Notes: generated by a model from the letters alone, not told the origin. A DNA stretch of 12,645 nt from Candidatus Omnitrophota bacterium (GCA_022013205.1 JAKLQT010000132.1:1-12645); one strand, 5' to 3'; positions 1 through 8,000 are shown, numbered from the stretch's first letter. Program-made: numbers and translations.

Positions 1-4
1 ATGC

Positions 5-10
5 TCCTTT
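5..10 (-). promoter_or_regulatory. Ribosome-binding site for a gene beyond the left edge
   Basis: On the minus strand this reads AAGGAG, a strong Shine-Dalgarno sequence, directly before the window edge. With normal spacing the start codon would fall at about position 1 or just outside. It lies some 85 nt downstream of the consensus minus-strand promoter at 100-128, so the most likely reading is a protein-coding gene transcribed leftwards out of the window. The gene itself cannot be seen. Confidence 0.5.
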
Positions 11-99
11 CCTCATTAATGCATCAATAAGTTAAAAGTTGAATCTCACTTAATAGGGCTGTGTTTCGCAATAGTTCCCTAATGTTAAAAACGCAATAT

Positions 100-128
100 A
101 TTATACCTAAAATTACTTATCGTGTCAA
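100..128 (-). promoter_or_regulatory. Perfect consensus sigma-70 promoter
   Basis: On the minus strand there is TTGACA (128 to 123), a 17-bp spacer (122 to 106) and TATAAT (105 to 100). Both hexamers and the spacing match the sigma-70 optimum exactly. Transcription would begin near position 93 and run out of the left edge, giving a leader of about 90 nt before the ribosome-binding site at 5-10. The promoter lies downstream of the fabF terminator, so it starts a separate transcription unit. A full consensus suggests a strongly or constitutively expressed gene; that part is inference. Confidence 0.75.
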
Positions 129-147
129 TTAGTTAAGATTACAATTC

Positions 148-175
148 GCGGGCAAAATTAAGCGGGCAAAATTAA
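148..175. repeat. Tandem 14-bp direct repeat, two perfect copies
   Basis: GCGGGCAAAATTAA occurs at 148-161 and again at 162-175 without a gap. A third, diverged start (GGGGCAACTTAA) follows. The second copy overlaps the left arm of the fabF terminator stem, so the repeat probably arose by slippage in the terminator's tail. It has no evident function of its own. Confidence 0.8.
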
Positions 176-208
176 GGGGCAACTTAAACCTTAGTTGCCC
201 TTTAATTT
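169..208 (-). terminator. Intrinsic terminator after fabF
   Basis: The arms 169-184 and 193-208 pair over 16 positions with a single G-T wobble, around an 8-nt loop (185-192). The stem core is GGGCAACT/AGTTGCCC and the outer part is A/T-rich, so either strand would end in a U-rich run. It starts 25 nt past the fabF stop codon and is the natural end of the rsmD-to-fabF transcript. Confidence 0.8.
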
Positions 209-233
209 TTAAAGATTTGAATAAAACTATTGT

Positions 234-1475
234 TTATTCAAATCTTTTCAAAGCTAATGTTACATTATGCCCGCCGAATCCAAGAGAATTGGATATAGCA
301 ACATTTATATGTTTTTTTCTGGCTGTATTCGGCACATAATCTAAATCGCAGTCAGGATCTGGGGTAGTGTAGTTTATTGTCGGAGGAATAATACCTTCTT
401 TTATCGCTAAAGCAGCTGCCGCGAATTCTACTCCTCCGGCCGCGCCCAGCATATGGCCTGTCATTGACTTGGTCGAGCTTATTGCCAGTTTTTTAGCATA
501 CTCTTTAAAAACTGTCTTTATCGCGATGGTCTCAACCCTGTCATTCATTGGAGTAGATGTACCATGCGCGTTAATATATTCAACCTGATCAATATTAAGC
601 CCCGCGTCTTTAAGCGCCAGGCTCATGCAGCGCGCTCCTCCTTCTCCTTGAGGATCAGGAGCAGTCATATGGTAAGCATCTCCGCTCATCCCATAGCCAA
701 CAATTTCCGCGTATATATCCGCGCCTCGTTTTTTCGCATGTTCCAACTCTTCAATTAATACCACACCTGAACCCTCGGCCATAAGGAATCCATCCCTGTC
801 CTTATCAAAAGGGCGCGATGCCCTTTGCGGATCGTTATTCCTTGTTGTCAAAGCTTTCAAAGCGCAAAAACCCCCGTGTCCTAAAGGGGTAATACAGCTC
901 TCAGTGCCGCCCGCGAACATAGCCACAGCATCTCCCCTTTGGATAATCTTAAACGCATCCCCGATACAATGGCCTCCGGTAGCACAGGCAGTAGTAACAC
1001 ATGAATTCGGCCCCTTGATTCCAAGGCTTATAGAAACCTGTCCGGGAGCCATATTCACAATAAGCATAGGGATAAGAAACGGTGAGATTTTTCTCGGCCC
1101 GCGTTCCATAAAGCTCTTTTGCTGTTCCTCAACAACATGCAGGCCTCCGATACCGGTACCGATAATAACACCGATCATATTCCTGTCCGCTTTATCAAGG
1201 TCTAATCCGGAATCCGCGAGAGCCATCTTGCTGGCGCAGACAGCAAATTGGACAAATTTGTCCATTCTCTTGAGTTCTTTGGGTTTTATAAATTTGGAAG
1301 GCTCAAAATTTTTTACTTCCGCATCAATCGTAGATGAGAAACCAGTTGTGTCAAAATAAGTTACGTGACCCCCACCGCTTTTCCCCTCAATCAAAGAATG
1401 CCAGAATTCTTCTTTTGTATTTCCAACTGGTGTTACTACACCAATACCTGTAACAACAACTCGTCTCTTGTCCAT
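234..1475 (-). CDS. fabF: 3-oxoacyl-[acyl-carrier-protein] synthase II (FabF)
   Basis: Elongating ketosynthase of type II fatty-acid synthesis: condenses malonyl-ACP with acyl-ACP in the cytoplasm. The 413-residue length is normal for FabF. The Cys-His-His triad is visible: Cys164 in TTACATGG, His304 in NAHGTSTPMND, and His341 in GHMLGAAGG preceded by Lys336. The C-terminal glycine-rich NSLGFGGHN is also present. A Cys-His-His rather than Cys-His-Asn triad with GTSTP context marks the FabF/FabB type, not FabH. It is the last gene of the fab series, 68 nt after acpP, and is followed by a terminator. The ATG at 1475 fits the family N-terminus (KRRVVVTGIGVVTP), but no Shine-Dalgarno sequence precedes it. 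Confidence 0.97.
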   Translation of the reverse strand: MDKRRVVVTGIGVVTPVGNTKEEFWHSLIEGKSGGGHVTYFDTTGFSSTIDAEVKNFEPSKFIKPKELKRMDKFVQFAVCASKMALADSGLDLDKADRNMIGVIIGTGIGGLHVVEEQQKSFMERGPRKISPFLIPMLIVNMAPGQVSISLGIKGPNSCVTTACATGGHCIGDAFKIIQRGDAVAMFAGGTESCITPLGHGGFCALKALTTRNNDPQRASRPFDKDRDGFLMAEGSGVVLIEELEHAKKRGADIYAEIVGYGMSGDAYHMTAPDPQGEGGARCMSLALKDAGLNIDQVEYINAHGTSTPMNDRVETIAIKTVFKEYAKKLAISSTKSMTGHMLGAAGGVEFAAAALAIKEGIIPPTINYTTPDPDCDLDYVPNTARKKHINVAISNSLGFGGHNVTLALKRFE

Positions 1476-1543
1476 AATATTAAAGCTAATAAAATATATC
1501 CTTGATTGTATGTTTTAATTTAGTGATTTTGATTTTGCAAATC

Positions 1544-1786
1544 TTATTCTTTGCCGGATGTTTTAGAATCAATATATTTTATCGCTTCACCGACGGTTGT
1601 CATTTTTTCCGCGTCTTCGTCAGGAATCTCAATCCCAAACTCTTCTTCAAGCGCCATTACCAGCTCTACTGTATCTAAAGAATCAGCCCCAAGATCATCA
1701 ACGAAAGAAGCTGTTGAAGTAACTTCCTCTGCCTTAACTCCTAACTGATCAACTATTATTGCTTTTACTTTTTCATCTGCTGCCAT
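1544..1786 (-). CDS. acpP: Acyl carrier protein (ACP)
   Basis: Small acidic carrier that holds growing acyl chains as thioesters on 4'-phosphopantetheine. It has 80 residues, the usual size. The attachment motif is GADSLDTVELVMALEEEFG, with Ser36 as the modified serine, followed by the conserved IPDEDAEKMTTVGEAIKYI stretch of helix III/IV. A strong ribosome-binding site (GAAAGGAGG) lies just upstream of the ATG, consistent with the high level at which ACP is made. It sits between fabG (24 nt upstream) and fabF, the usual order. Confidence 0.97.
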   Translation of the reverse strand: MAADEKVKAIIVDQLGVKAEEVTSTASFVDDLGADSLDTVELVMALEEEFGIEIPDEDAEKMTTVGEAIKYIDSKTSGKE

Positions 1787-1810
1787 TTTTTCTTCCTCCT
1801 TTCAAGAGTG

Positions 1811-2551
1811 CTACATAACCATTCCGCCATCAATTTTAATAACCTGGCCGGTTATGTAGCTTGCGTCGTCACTGACTAAAAATAGTACTAGATTACCCAC
1901 ATCTTCAGGTTTCCCGAATCGCTTTAGAGGAATCTGCTTAAGCAAAGCCTCTTTCACCTCATCGGACAAGACATCTGTCATTTTTGTTTCAATAAACCCT
2001 GGAGCAATAGCATTTACATTGATATTTCTTGAAGCAACCTCTTTAGCTACGCTTTTGGTCAGCCCTATGATCCCCGCCTTAGATGCCGCATAATTGGCCT
2101 GACCGGCATTACCCATCACGCCAATAATTGAGGCCATATTAACAATCCGGCCTGATTTTTGCTTAAGCATGACCTTTACTACTGCTTTGGTACAGTTAAA
2201 TGTCCCTTTCAGGTTGACTGCTATTACTGAATCCCAGTCTTCCTCCTTCATCCTAAGCAGCAAGCCGTCTTTTGTTATGCCTGCATTATTGATTAGTATA
2301 TCTATTTTTTTAAATTTGTCAATAATTTTGTTCACCGCATCTTCACATTGCTTTAAATCACAGACATTTAAAGCCAGCGGCAGGCATTGCACCCCCAGGC
2401 TCTCTATTTCAGCAGCTGCTGTTTTAAGTTCCAGGGCATTGACATCACACAACACACAAATAGCGCCTTCTTTGGCTAAAACCTTAGCTATCTCTTTGCC
2501 AATACCGCGCGCGCCGCCGGTTATTACTGCTATTTTTCCCTCGAGTTTCAT
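1811..2551 (-). CDS. fabG: 3-oxoacyl-[acyl-carrier-protein] reductase (FabG)
   Basis: NADPH-dependent short-chain dehydrogenase that reduces 3-ketoacyl-ACP in the elongation cycle. It has 246 residues, as usual for FabG. The cofactor motif TGGARGIG is at residues 11-18, NNAG at 88-91, the catalytic serine is Ser141 (VNMAS), and the YxxxK pair is Tyr154/Lys158 in NYAASK. The PGFIETKMTD region and C-terminal YITGQVIKIDGGMVM are typical of FabG rather than of generic short-chain dehydrogenases. The fabD stop codon is separated from the ATG by a single base, so translation is probably coupled; a G-rich ribosome-binding site (GGGGG) lies inside the fabD end. Confidence 0.96.
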   Translation of the reverse strand: MKLEGKIAVITGGARGIGKEIAKVLAKEGAICVLCDVNALELKTAAAEIESLGVQCLPLALNVCDLKQCEDAVNKIIDKFKKIDILINNAGITKDGLLLRMKEEDWDSVIAVNLKGTFNCTKAVVKVMLKQKSGRIVNMASIIGVMGNAGQANYAASKAGIIGLTKSVAKEVASRNINVNAIAPGFIETKMTDVLSDEVKEALLKQIPLKRFGKPEDVGNLVLFLVSDDASYITGQVIKIDGGMVM

Positions 2552-2552
2552 G

Positions 2553-3494
2553 TTATCCCCCTAATTCTTCTTTGAGTTTAGAAAAATCATCCGGATTTAT
2601 CAGGTTAATCACTTTAAGCCTCCGGTCAATGCGCCCTAACAAGCCTCTCAGGATCTTCCCAGGCCCGAATTCAAAATAACCGGTGATCCCCTCTTTCATC
2701 AAAGTCTCAATACTTTTTTGCCAATAAGTAGTATGACTTACTTGCTTTGTAAGCAATTCTTTTATCATGCCAACATCAGTCAAAAATTCCCCTGTTACAT
2801 TCGGGATAAAGGGCACAGCAGGCTTAAATACCGGCACATCTTCTAAAATACCCTTTAATTTCTCAACTGCTGGATTCATCAGGGAGCAATGAAAAGGCCC
2901 GCTAACATCAAGAGATATAACTCTTTTTGCTTTAGCCTGTTGCGCCATTTCATTAAAGCAGGAAATACTTTCTTTTGTTCCTGAGACAACGATCTGTCCG
3001 GGACAGTTAAGATTGGCAATCTGAACCCCTGATTCTTTAGCCAAATCCTGTGTTTTTTCAAGGTCCAGGCCCAGGATACAGGACATTGCCCCTGGATTTT
3101 CACGTGATGCCTCATCCATAAAGATGCCCCTTTTATGCACAAGCCGCAGCGCATCCTCAAAATTTATTGCCCCGCAGGCCGCCAGCGCGCTGTATTCACC
3201 CAAGCTCAAACCCGCACAGGCACAGGGTGCAACATTTAAATCAGTGAAATCGTTTTTCAATACTTCCCACGCGGCAATACTATGAGTAAGTATTGCCGGC
3301 TGGCAAAACGCGCTAACAGTTAGTTTCTCCATAGGCCCATCAAAGCAGAGTGCCTTTAAATCAAATCCCAGGACATGGTTTGCTTTTTCAAAAACATTGT
3401 CCGCACTTTTAAAGTGCTCGCATAGCTCCTTAGCCATACCAACATATTGAGCGCCTTGTCCGGGGAATATAAAAGCTATTTTGCTTTTATCCAT
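2553..3494 (-). CDS. fabD: Malonyl-CoA:ACP transacylase (FabD)
   Basis: Transfers malonyl from CoA to ACP to feed FabF and other ketosynthases. The 313 residues match the family length. Visible motifs are FPGQGAQYVGM near the N-terminus (residues 9-20), the nucleophile Ser97 in GLSLGEYSA, Arg122 (KRGIFM) for binding the malonyl carboxylate, and His202 in GPFHCSLM. AGGA upstream of the ATG at 3494 is a moderate ribosome-binding site. Only 32 nt separate it from plsX, so there is no room for fabH, which often lies between these two genes. Confidence 0.96.
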   Translation of the reverse strand: MDKSKIAFIFPGQGAQYVGMAKELCEHFKSADNVFEKANHVLGFDLKALCFDGPMEKLTVSAFCQPAILTHSIAAWEVLKNDFTDLNVAPCACAGLSLGEYSALAACGAINFEDALRLVHKRGIFMDEASRENPGAMSCILGLDLEKTQDLAKESGVQIANLNCPGQIVVSGTKESISCFNEMAQQAKAKRVISLDVSGPFHCSLMNPAVEKLKGILEDVPVFKPAVPFIPNVTGEFLTDVGMIKELLTKQVSHTTYWQKSIETLMKEGITGYFEFGPGKILRGLLGRIDRRLKVINLINPDDFSKLKEELGG

Positions 3495-3526
3495 CTTGCT
3501 TTTCCTGTATCTTTATAATACTATTG

Positions 3527-4519
3527 CTATTCTTTTGCCAAAGCCTCGATTATATGCTGATTAACATTGTGCAGCAGCGATTCATGCGCAACGCGTATAG
3601 CGTTTTTGATCGCGTTAGCAGATGAACCACCGTGCGCAATTATGCAAACCCCGTCGATCCCAAGCAAAGGCGCACCGCCGTATTCAGAATAGTCAATTTC
3701 CTTTTTCAGGGCCCGGAATGCAGGCGCGCTCAACAAAGAGCCGATCTTCGTGATGATATTTGATGAGAGCTTGCGCTTAAGCATTTCTTTGATCGCGTCT
3801 GCCAGGCCCTCGGAAACCTTCAAAACTACATTCCCTAAAAACCCGTCACATACGATCACATCGCAATCGCCCACATAAATATCCCTGCCCTCTACGTTGC
3901 CGACAAAATTTATATTTTTGCTCTGCTCAAGAAGCTTAAATGTTTCCTTGACAAACTCAGGCCCCTTAGTCTCCTCCTCGCCTATATTAAGCAACCCTAC
4001 TCTTGGGTTTTTCTTGTTTAAGACATGTTTACTATAAATACTGCCCATAATGCCGTATTGCAAAAGATGTTCAGGTTTAGCGTCGATATTAGCACCCATA
4101 TCGATCATCTGTACAACATCTTTCAATGTAGGCAGCAGAACACTTATACCCGGGCGGTCAACTTCCGCCAAAATTTTCAAGAATAGGCTTCCCGCGCAGA
4201 CAACCGCTCCGGTATTACCAGCTGAGACAATAGCCTCAGCTTTATGCTCTTTAACCATTTTCACGGCCACATTTATCGATGAATCTTTTTTACGCCTTAC
4301 GCTTTGAGCGGGGAAATCATCCATCTCTATGACCTCAGCCGCATTCACGACCGTTATATTACCCGAAACTTTTCGATGCAAAGATAGTTTTTTCTCAATT
4401 ACTTCCTGCCTGCCGACAAGGATTATCTGGGCGTCTATTTCTCTGGCAGCAAGTATCGCCCCTTTAATAATAACATCAGGAGCTTTGTCTCCTCCCATGG
4501 CATCAACAGCTATTCTCAT
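3527..4519 (-). CDS. plsX: Phosphate acyltransferase PlsX
   Basis: Makes acyl-phosphate from acyl-ACP; this feeds PlsY and so begins phospholipid synthesis. It is a peripheral membrane enzyme. The protein starts with the family signature MRIAVDAMGGDKAP and contains VSAGNTGAVV, DMGANID, GLLNIGEE and the CDGFLGNVVLKVSEG region. Length is about 330 residues, as expected. An in-frame ATG four codons upstream (4531) is also possible; I prefer 4519 because it gives the family N-terminus and has the weak GAGAAAA in front, whereas 4531 has no ribosome-binding site. It follows rpmF closely and precedes fabD, the common yceD-rpmF-plsX-fab layout. Confidence 0.95.
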   Translation of the reverse strand: MRIAVDAMGGDKAPDVIIKGAILAAREIDAQIILVGRQEVIEKKLSLHRKVSGNITVVNAAEVIEMDDFPAQSVRRKKDSSINVAVKMVKEHKAEAIVSAGNTGAVVCAGSLFLKILAEVDRPGISVLLPTLKDVVQMIDMGANIDAKPEHLLQYGIMGSIYSKHVLNKKNPRVGLLNIGEEETKGPEFVKETFKLLEQSKNINFVGNVEGRDIYVGDCDVIVCDGFLGNVVLKVSEGLADAIKEMLKRKLSSNIITKIGSLLSAPAFRALKKEIDYSEYGGAPLLGIDGVCIIAHGGSSANAIKNAIRVAHESLLHNVNQHIIEALAKE

Positions 4520-4550
4520 ATATTTTCTCATTATTTAAGAAGCCAGCCGA

Positions 4551-4745
4551 TTAACTCTTTTTTACTTTTTCTTTCTTCTGGACATACTTGATTGTTTTGT
4601 ACATGCCGCAATGCGGGCACACACGATGCGGCAGCTTTGGCTGATGACAGCTTGGACAAACAGATATTGCCGGAGCAGACAGCTTAGTATGAGCACGTTT
4701 TTTGTCCCGCCTTGTTTTAGAGTGTTTTCTTTTTGGATGAGCCAT
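4551..4745 (-). CDS. rpmF: Large ribosomal subunit protein bL32
   Basis: Small basic ribosomal protein of the 50S subunit, 64 residues. The start MAHPKRKHSKTRRDKKRAH is the bL32 hallmark. Two CxxC pairs, Cys30/Cys33 (CPSC) and Cys43/Cys46 (CPHC), form a zinc ribbon, so this is the zinc-binding form of bL32. The C-terminal tail is lysine-rich. A near-ideal ribosome-binding site (GAAGGAGG) precedes the ATG. It lies between yceD and plsX, a very widespread arrangement that links ribosome and lipid synthesis genes. Confidence 0.97.
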   Translation of the reverse strand: MAHPKRKHSKTRRDKKRAHTKLSAPAISVCPSCHQPKLPHRVCPHCGMYKTIKYVQKKEKVKKS

Positions 4746-4769
4746 TGTTTTTCCTCCTTCAATTTTAAA

Positions 4770-5210
4770 CTAATCTATTTCAATACCTCTATTAGAATCA
4801 TCTTCTTTAGAACAAACACATTGCCTTTTATTTAGATTGTTCCCGCATCCAGCGCAGATCCCTTTGCAATCAACCTTGCACAGCAGCTTTAACGGATAAT
4901 CAAGAATTATTTCATCCCTTGCAATTTTAGTTATATCAATGACTTTACCATCACTAAGCGGCCTTATTATATCGATTTCCTTTTTAACACTGTAATTCCC
5001 CGGCTCTAAACAACGGCCGCATAAAAATTCACCGCACGCTTCAACACTTAAGTGTATAAGCACATTATCATATTCGCGATTAACAGCCGCTTTCATCTTA
5101 ACCGGATCATTGAACTCAAGGTCTTTTCGCCCAAGGTCAAGATCTTTCCCTGTGCTTATTTCTTCAAGAAACAATCCAGCCTTAGGTATTTCACTGATAT
5201 TTACCTTCAT
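4770..5210 (-). CDS. yceD: YceD/DUF177 family metal-binding protein
   Basis: DUF177 (YceD) protein, usually encoded directly upstream of rpmF. Its biochemical role is poorly defined; links with 23S rRNA/ribosome biogenesis have been proposed for the family. It has 146 residues. Cysteine pairs are visible: Cys64/Cys67 (CGRC) and a C-terminal cluster with Cys111, Cys115, Cys119, Cys122 and a final CVC (131, 133), in the family pattern CKGxCxxCGxNLN. The start ATG overlaps the ackA stop in an ATGA (4 nt), and there is no separate ribosome-binding site, so translation is probably coupled to ackA. Confidence 0.9.
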   Translation of the reverse strand: MKVNISEIPKAGLFLEEISTGKDLDLGRKDLEFNDPVKMKAAVNREYDNVLIHLSVEACGEFLCGRCLEPGNYSVKKEIDIIRPLSDGKVIDITKIARDEIILDYPLKLLCKVDCKGICAGCGNNLNKRQCVCSKEDDSNRGIEID

Positions 5211-6346
5211 TTTTTGTTTTGGATTAATTTAAATGTATCCAACGCGATCAACCGCTCTTCTTCGGTATGAATAGTAAGCATTTTGATCTTTTCGCCGATC
5301 ACATTACTCAGCTCTCGAAGAAGCCTTGCTTTGATCACAGATACGTTCTCACCAATACCCGCGGTAAGAATAATCGCGTCCGCTCCGTTCATTGCCGCGA
5401 TATAAGAACCGATATATTTTTTTACTTTATATATAAAAATATCAATTGCAAGACGTGCCCTTTTATTGCCTGCTTTGGCACAAGTCAGCAAGTCGCGCAT
5501 ATCATTACTAATTCCGGATATCCCAAGCAATCCGCTCTTTCTGTTCATCAGCGCATTTACCTGCTCTATATTGAGTTTTTCTTTTTCCATAATATAGCCG
5601 ACTAAAGCCGGATCAATATCCCCGCACCTGGTACCCATAACCAGGCCCTCAAGCGGAGTAAACCCCATGCTGGTATCAACAGATCGTCCGTGCTTTATGG
5701 CAGCGATACTGCAGCCGTTTCCCAAATGACAGGTAATCAGCTTTAATTTCTCCAGCGGTTTTTTAAGTTCTTTTGCCGCCGCCTGAGCAACGTATCTGTG
5801 CGAAGTACCATGAAAACCGTACCGGCGGATACAGTACTTTTTATACAATTTATAAGGAAGCCCGTATAAGAAGGCCTCTTCCGGCATTGTCTGGTGAAAA
5901 GCAGTATCAAAGACAGCGACCTGCTTTGTATCAGAAAACAATTTTTTTGTCGCCTTTATCCCATTATAAGCCGGAGGATTATGTAAAGGAGCAAGTTTAC
6001 TGTAAAACTTGATGCGCTTCATAACATATTTATCGATAAGCACTGAAGACCTGAATTCTTCGCCTCCATGAACAACACGATGGCCTATGGCATGAATCTG
6101 GCTTTTATCCTTTATTACTCCCCATGCCGGATGCATCAGCAGCTGCGCGATTTTTTCAATACCAGAAAAATAATCGTTCAAGGCAATCTTTACTTTGTGT
6201 AATTTATCCCCCTTATGGTGAATTATAAATGACTCACTGCTGCCGATCTTTTCCGCGATACCGCTTAAAAGGCTTATATGCTTTTCCATGCAGAAAAGCT
6301 GGTATTTAATCGATGAACTGCCGCAATTTACAACTAAAATATTCAT
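5207..6346 (-). CDS. ackA: Acetate kinase
   Basis: Interconverts acetyl-phosphate plus ADP with acetate plus ATP; with Pta it forms the acetate/ATP branch. I chose the ATG at 6346 (family start MNILVVNCGSSSIKY); the frame extends to a TTG at 6361 but that adds five non-family residues. Using this start: Asn7, Arg90 (HRVVHGG), Asp147 (FDTAFHQTMP), His179 (YGFHGTSHRYV), the phosphate-binding HLGNGCS (207-213), Arg240 (MGTRCGDIDP) and TAGIGEN (328-334), so all core catalytic elements are kept. At 379 residues it is short: the segment between GIGEN and the terminal TEEE (361-364) lacks about 15-20 residues that most family members have. It is 119 nt downstream of pta, separated by an 89-bp repeat. 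Confidence 0.95.
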   Translation of the reverse strand: MNILVVNCGSSSIKYQLFCMEKHISLLSGIAEKIGSSESFIIHHKGDKLHKVKIALNDYFSGIEKIAQLLMHPAWGVIKDKSQIHAIGHRVVHGGEEFRSSVLIDKYVMKRIKFYSKLAPLHNPPAYNGIKATKKLFSDTKQVAVFDTAFHQTMPEEAFLYGLPYKLYKKYCIRRYGFHGTSHRYVAQAAAKELKKPLEKLKLITCHLGNGCSIAAIKHGRSVDTSMGFTPLEGLVMGTRCGDIDPALVGYIMEKEKLNIEQVNALMNRKSGLLGISGISNDMRDLLTCAKAGNKRARLAIDIFIYKVKKYIGSYIAAMNGADAIILTAGIGENVSVIKARLLRELSNVIGEKIKMLTIHTEEERLIALDTFKLIQNKK

Positions 6347-6376
6347 ATTTAAAATTTCCAATTATCTCACAATCAA

Positions 6377-6465
6377 ATGAAGCTCATCCGGGCTATCCTT
6401 CAACAGGCTCAGGATGGTGAGCATAGTCGAACCAAAGCCCGGGGTTTTCAAAGCATGCGGGATAA
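6377..6465. repeat. 89-bp dispersed repeat, copy 1 (pta-ackA spacer)
   Basis: This stretch matches the reverse complement of 11642-11730 at 86 of 89 positions, with no gap. It fills nearly all of the spacer between pta and ackA, and its right end abuts the pta stop codon. It can fold: an outer stem CCGGGCT (6388-6394) with AGCCCGG (6436-6442), and an inner stem GCTCA (6407-6411) with TGAGC (6418-6422) around the loop GGATGG. The core resembles the palindromic family with a GGCTCAGGATGGTGAGC centre seen scattered in many environmental genomes; that likeness is from memory. In the pta-ackA transcript it would form an intercistronic hairpin that might affect mRNA stability. Confidence 0.9.
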
Positions 6466-7467
6466 TTACTTATTTTCGATGACCCTGATCGCCGTTGTAC
6501 AAACAGCGTAAACCACTTCATCTATTGTGCAGCCGCGGGACAGGTCACTGCACGGTTTTTTAACACCGTTCATCATTGGGCCGACCACTTCTGCTTTTGC
6601 CAGGCGCTGCACCATTTTATATGAAATATTGCCTGCGTTCAGATCCGGAAAAACAAGTACATTAGCCTTGCCCGCGACATTACTATCCGGCGCCTTTATC
6701 TTGGCAATAGCAGGCACGATAGCCGCGTCAAGCTGCAGCTCTCCGTCAGCAACCAGTTCCGGGTATTTATTTTCAATCAGTTCCTTTGCCTTAATTACTT
6801 TATCTACCATCTCGTGTACAGCGCTTCCTTTTGTTGAAAAACTTAAAAGCGCCACACGAGGCTCTTCTTCAACAAGCAATTTGAAAAGTTCCGCAGCCGA
6901 AGCAGCGATATTCGCCATCTGTAACGGAGAAGGATCCGGTACAATACCGCAATCCGCAAAAACAAAAGTCCCGTTTGCGCCATAGGCACAATCAGGAACA
7001 ATTATTAAAAAACAGCTGGAAATTGTTCTAATTTTTTCTCCGAAGCCAATGCAGTATATAGCGGCCTTGGCTACATCAGCGGTAGTAGTAACGGCTCCCG
7101 CGACCATACCGTCTGCCATACCATCGCTTACCATCATCGCAGCGAAGTTTACAAATCTGCTCATCTGCCCCCTGGCATCGTCAATACTGATACCCTTATG
7201 TTTTCTCAACTCAAAGAACTTATTTGAGAATTCCTCAAACCTCGGGCTTTCCAGGGGATTTATGACTTTAAGGCGAGTCAGGTCAAGGCCAATCACATCG
7301 GCTCTGCTTTTCAGGTTTTCATCCGAAGATAAAAGGATAAGCTTTGCCAATTTCTCTTCCACTACAATCTTAGCCGCCTGTAAGATCCTATCGTCTTCTG
7401 CTTCCGGTAAAACAATTGTTTTTTGCGCCTCTTTAGCCCTTTGCCTGATTTTTTTCAAGATTTCCAT
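6466..7467 (-). CDS. pta: Phosphate acetyltransferase
   Basis: Converts acetyl-CoA and phosphate into acetyl-phosphate and CoA, or the reverse; partner of AckA. It has 333 residues, the short single-domain class without the N-terminal DRTGG/P-loop regions of enterobacterial Pta. Family motifs are LPEAEDDRILQAA (20-32), GMVAGA (120-125), SFSTKGSA (209-216), FPDLNAGNISYK (273-284) and GPMMNGVKKPCSDLSRG (296-312). A phosphate butyryltransferase is the main alternative, but the STKGSA and DLSRG details favour Pta, as does the adjacent ackA. The ATG at 7467 has a G-rich GGGGG upstream. Confidence 0.95.
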   Translation of the reverse strand: MEILKKIRQRAKEAQKTIVLPEAEDDRILQAAKIVVEEKLAKLILLSSDENLKSRADVIGLDLTRLKVINPLESPRFEEFSNKFFELRKHKGISIDDARGQMSRFVNFAAMMVSDGMADGMVAGAVTTTADVAKAAIYCIGFGEKIRTISSCFLIIVPDCAYGANGTFVFADCGIVPDPSPLQMANIAASAAELFKLLVEEEPRVALLSFSTKGSAVHEMVDKVIKAKELIENKYPELVADGELQLDAAIVPAIAKIKAPDSNVAGKANVLVFPDLNAGNISYKMVQRLAKAEVVGPMMNGVKKPCSDLSRGCTIDEVVYAVCTTAIRVIENK

Positions 7468-7496
7468 TCAGCCCCCAAAATTATAATAACGCTTTA

Positions 7497-8000
7497 TTAT
7501 TTTTTAGACCTTTTTAACTGCTCTTTCAATTTATCTTTTAATTTCTTCTCTACAAAAAAAGGCAGGAACTGGGAAAGCTCTGCTCCGATAACCTCTACCT
7601 CTTTGATAAGTTTACTTGATAGAAATGAATATAATTCGTTCGGCATCATAAAAATTACTTCGATATTTCCATTTAATTTTCTATTGGTCAGGGCCATCTG
7701 AAACTCATACTCAAAATCAGAGATCATACGCAGGCCTCTTAGAACCACATTGATTTTTTTACTCTCTACATAGTCAACCATCAATTCGCTAAAACTCTCG
7801 ACCTTTACATTTTTCATTCCGCGGACAGCCCGCTTCAGCAAGTCCACCCGTTCAGAAGTACTCAGCAATGGGTTTTTAGCCGCGTTATCCGCGACGGCAA
7901 CGATAACCTCGTCAAATATTTTTACTGCCCGTTTAATTAAATCAATATGGCCGTAAGTAACCGGGTCAAAAGTTCCTGGATAAACCGCTTTTTTTTTCAA
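7497..8000 (-). CDS. coaD: Phosphopantetheine adenylyltransferase (CoaD)
   Basis: Transfers AMP from ATP to 4'-phosphopantetheine, the penultimate step of CoA synthesis. It has 167 residues, as usual for CoaD. The nucleotidyltransferase signature is YPGTFDPVTYGH (residues 7-18), followed by VLRGLRMISDFEYEFQMA (87-103) and FLSSKLIKEV (126-135). The start codon is TTG at 8000; the GGAG eight bases upstream supports it and it gives the family N-terminus. Its proximity to pta and the acyl-carrier genes fits a CoA/acyl theme. It is 96 nt downstream of rsmD, a common bacterial neighbour pair. The C-terminus is lysine-rich, with no clear motif. Confidence 0.95.
   Translation of the reverse strand: MKKKAVYPGTFDPVTYGHIDLIKRAVKIFDEVIVAVADNAAKNPLLSTSERVDLLKRAVRGMKNVKVESFSELMVDYVESKKINVVLRGLRMISDFEYEFQMALTNRKLNGNIEVIFMMPNELYSFLSSKLIKEVEVIGAELSQFLPFFVEKKLKDKLKEQLKRSKK

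Noticed and set aside
904..1359. Long plus-strand open frame (151 codons) inside fabF
   Set aside because: It is antisense to a well-supported fabF, has no ribosome-binding site and encodes no recognisable protein.
4562..4762. Alternative minus-strand frame overlapping rpmF
   Set aside because: Same strand but shifted; bL32 fits the other frame perfectly and owns the strong ribosome-binding site.
6527..6985. Plus-strand open frame (152 codons) inside pta
   Set aside because: Antisense shadow of pta; low-complexity Ser/Ala-rich translation and no start signals.
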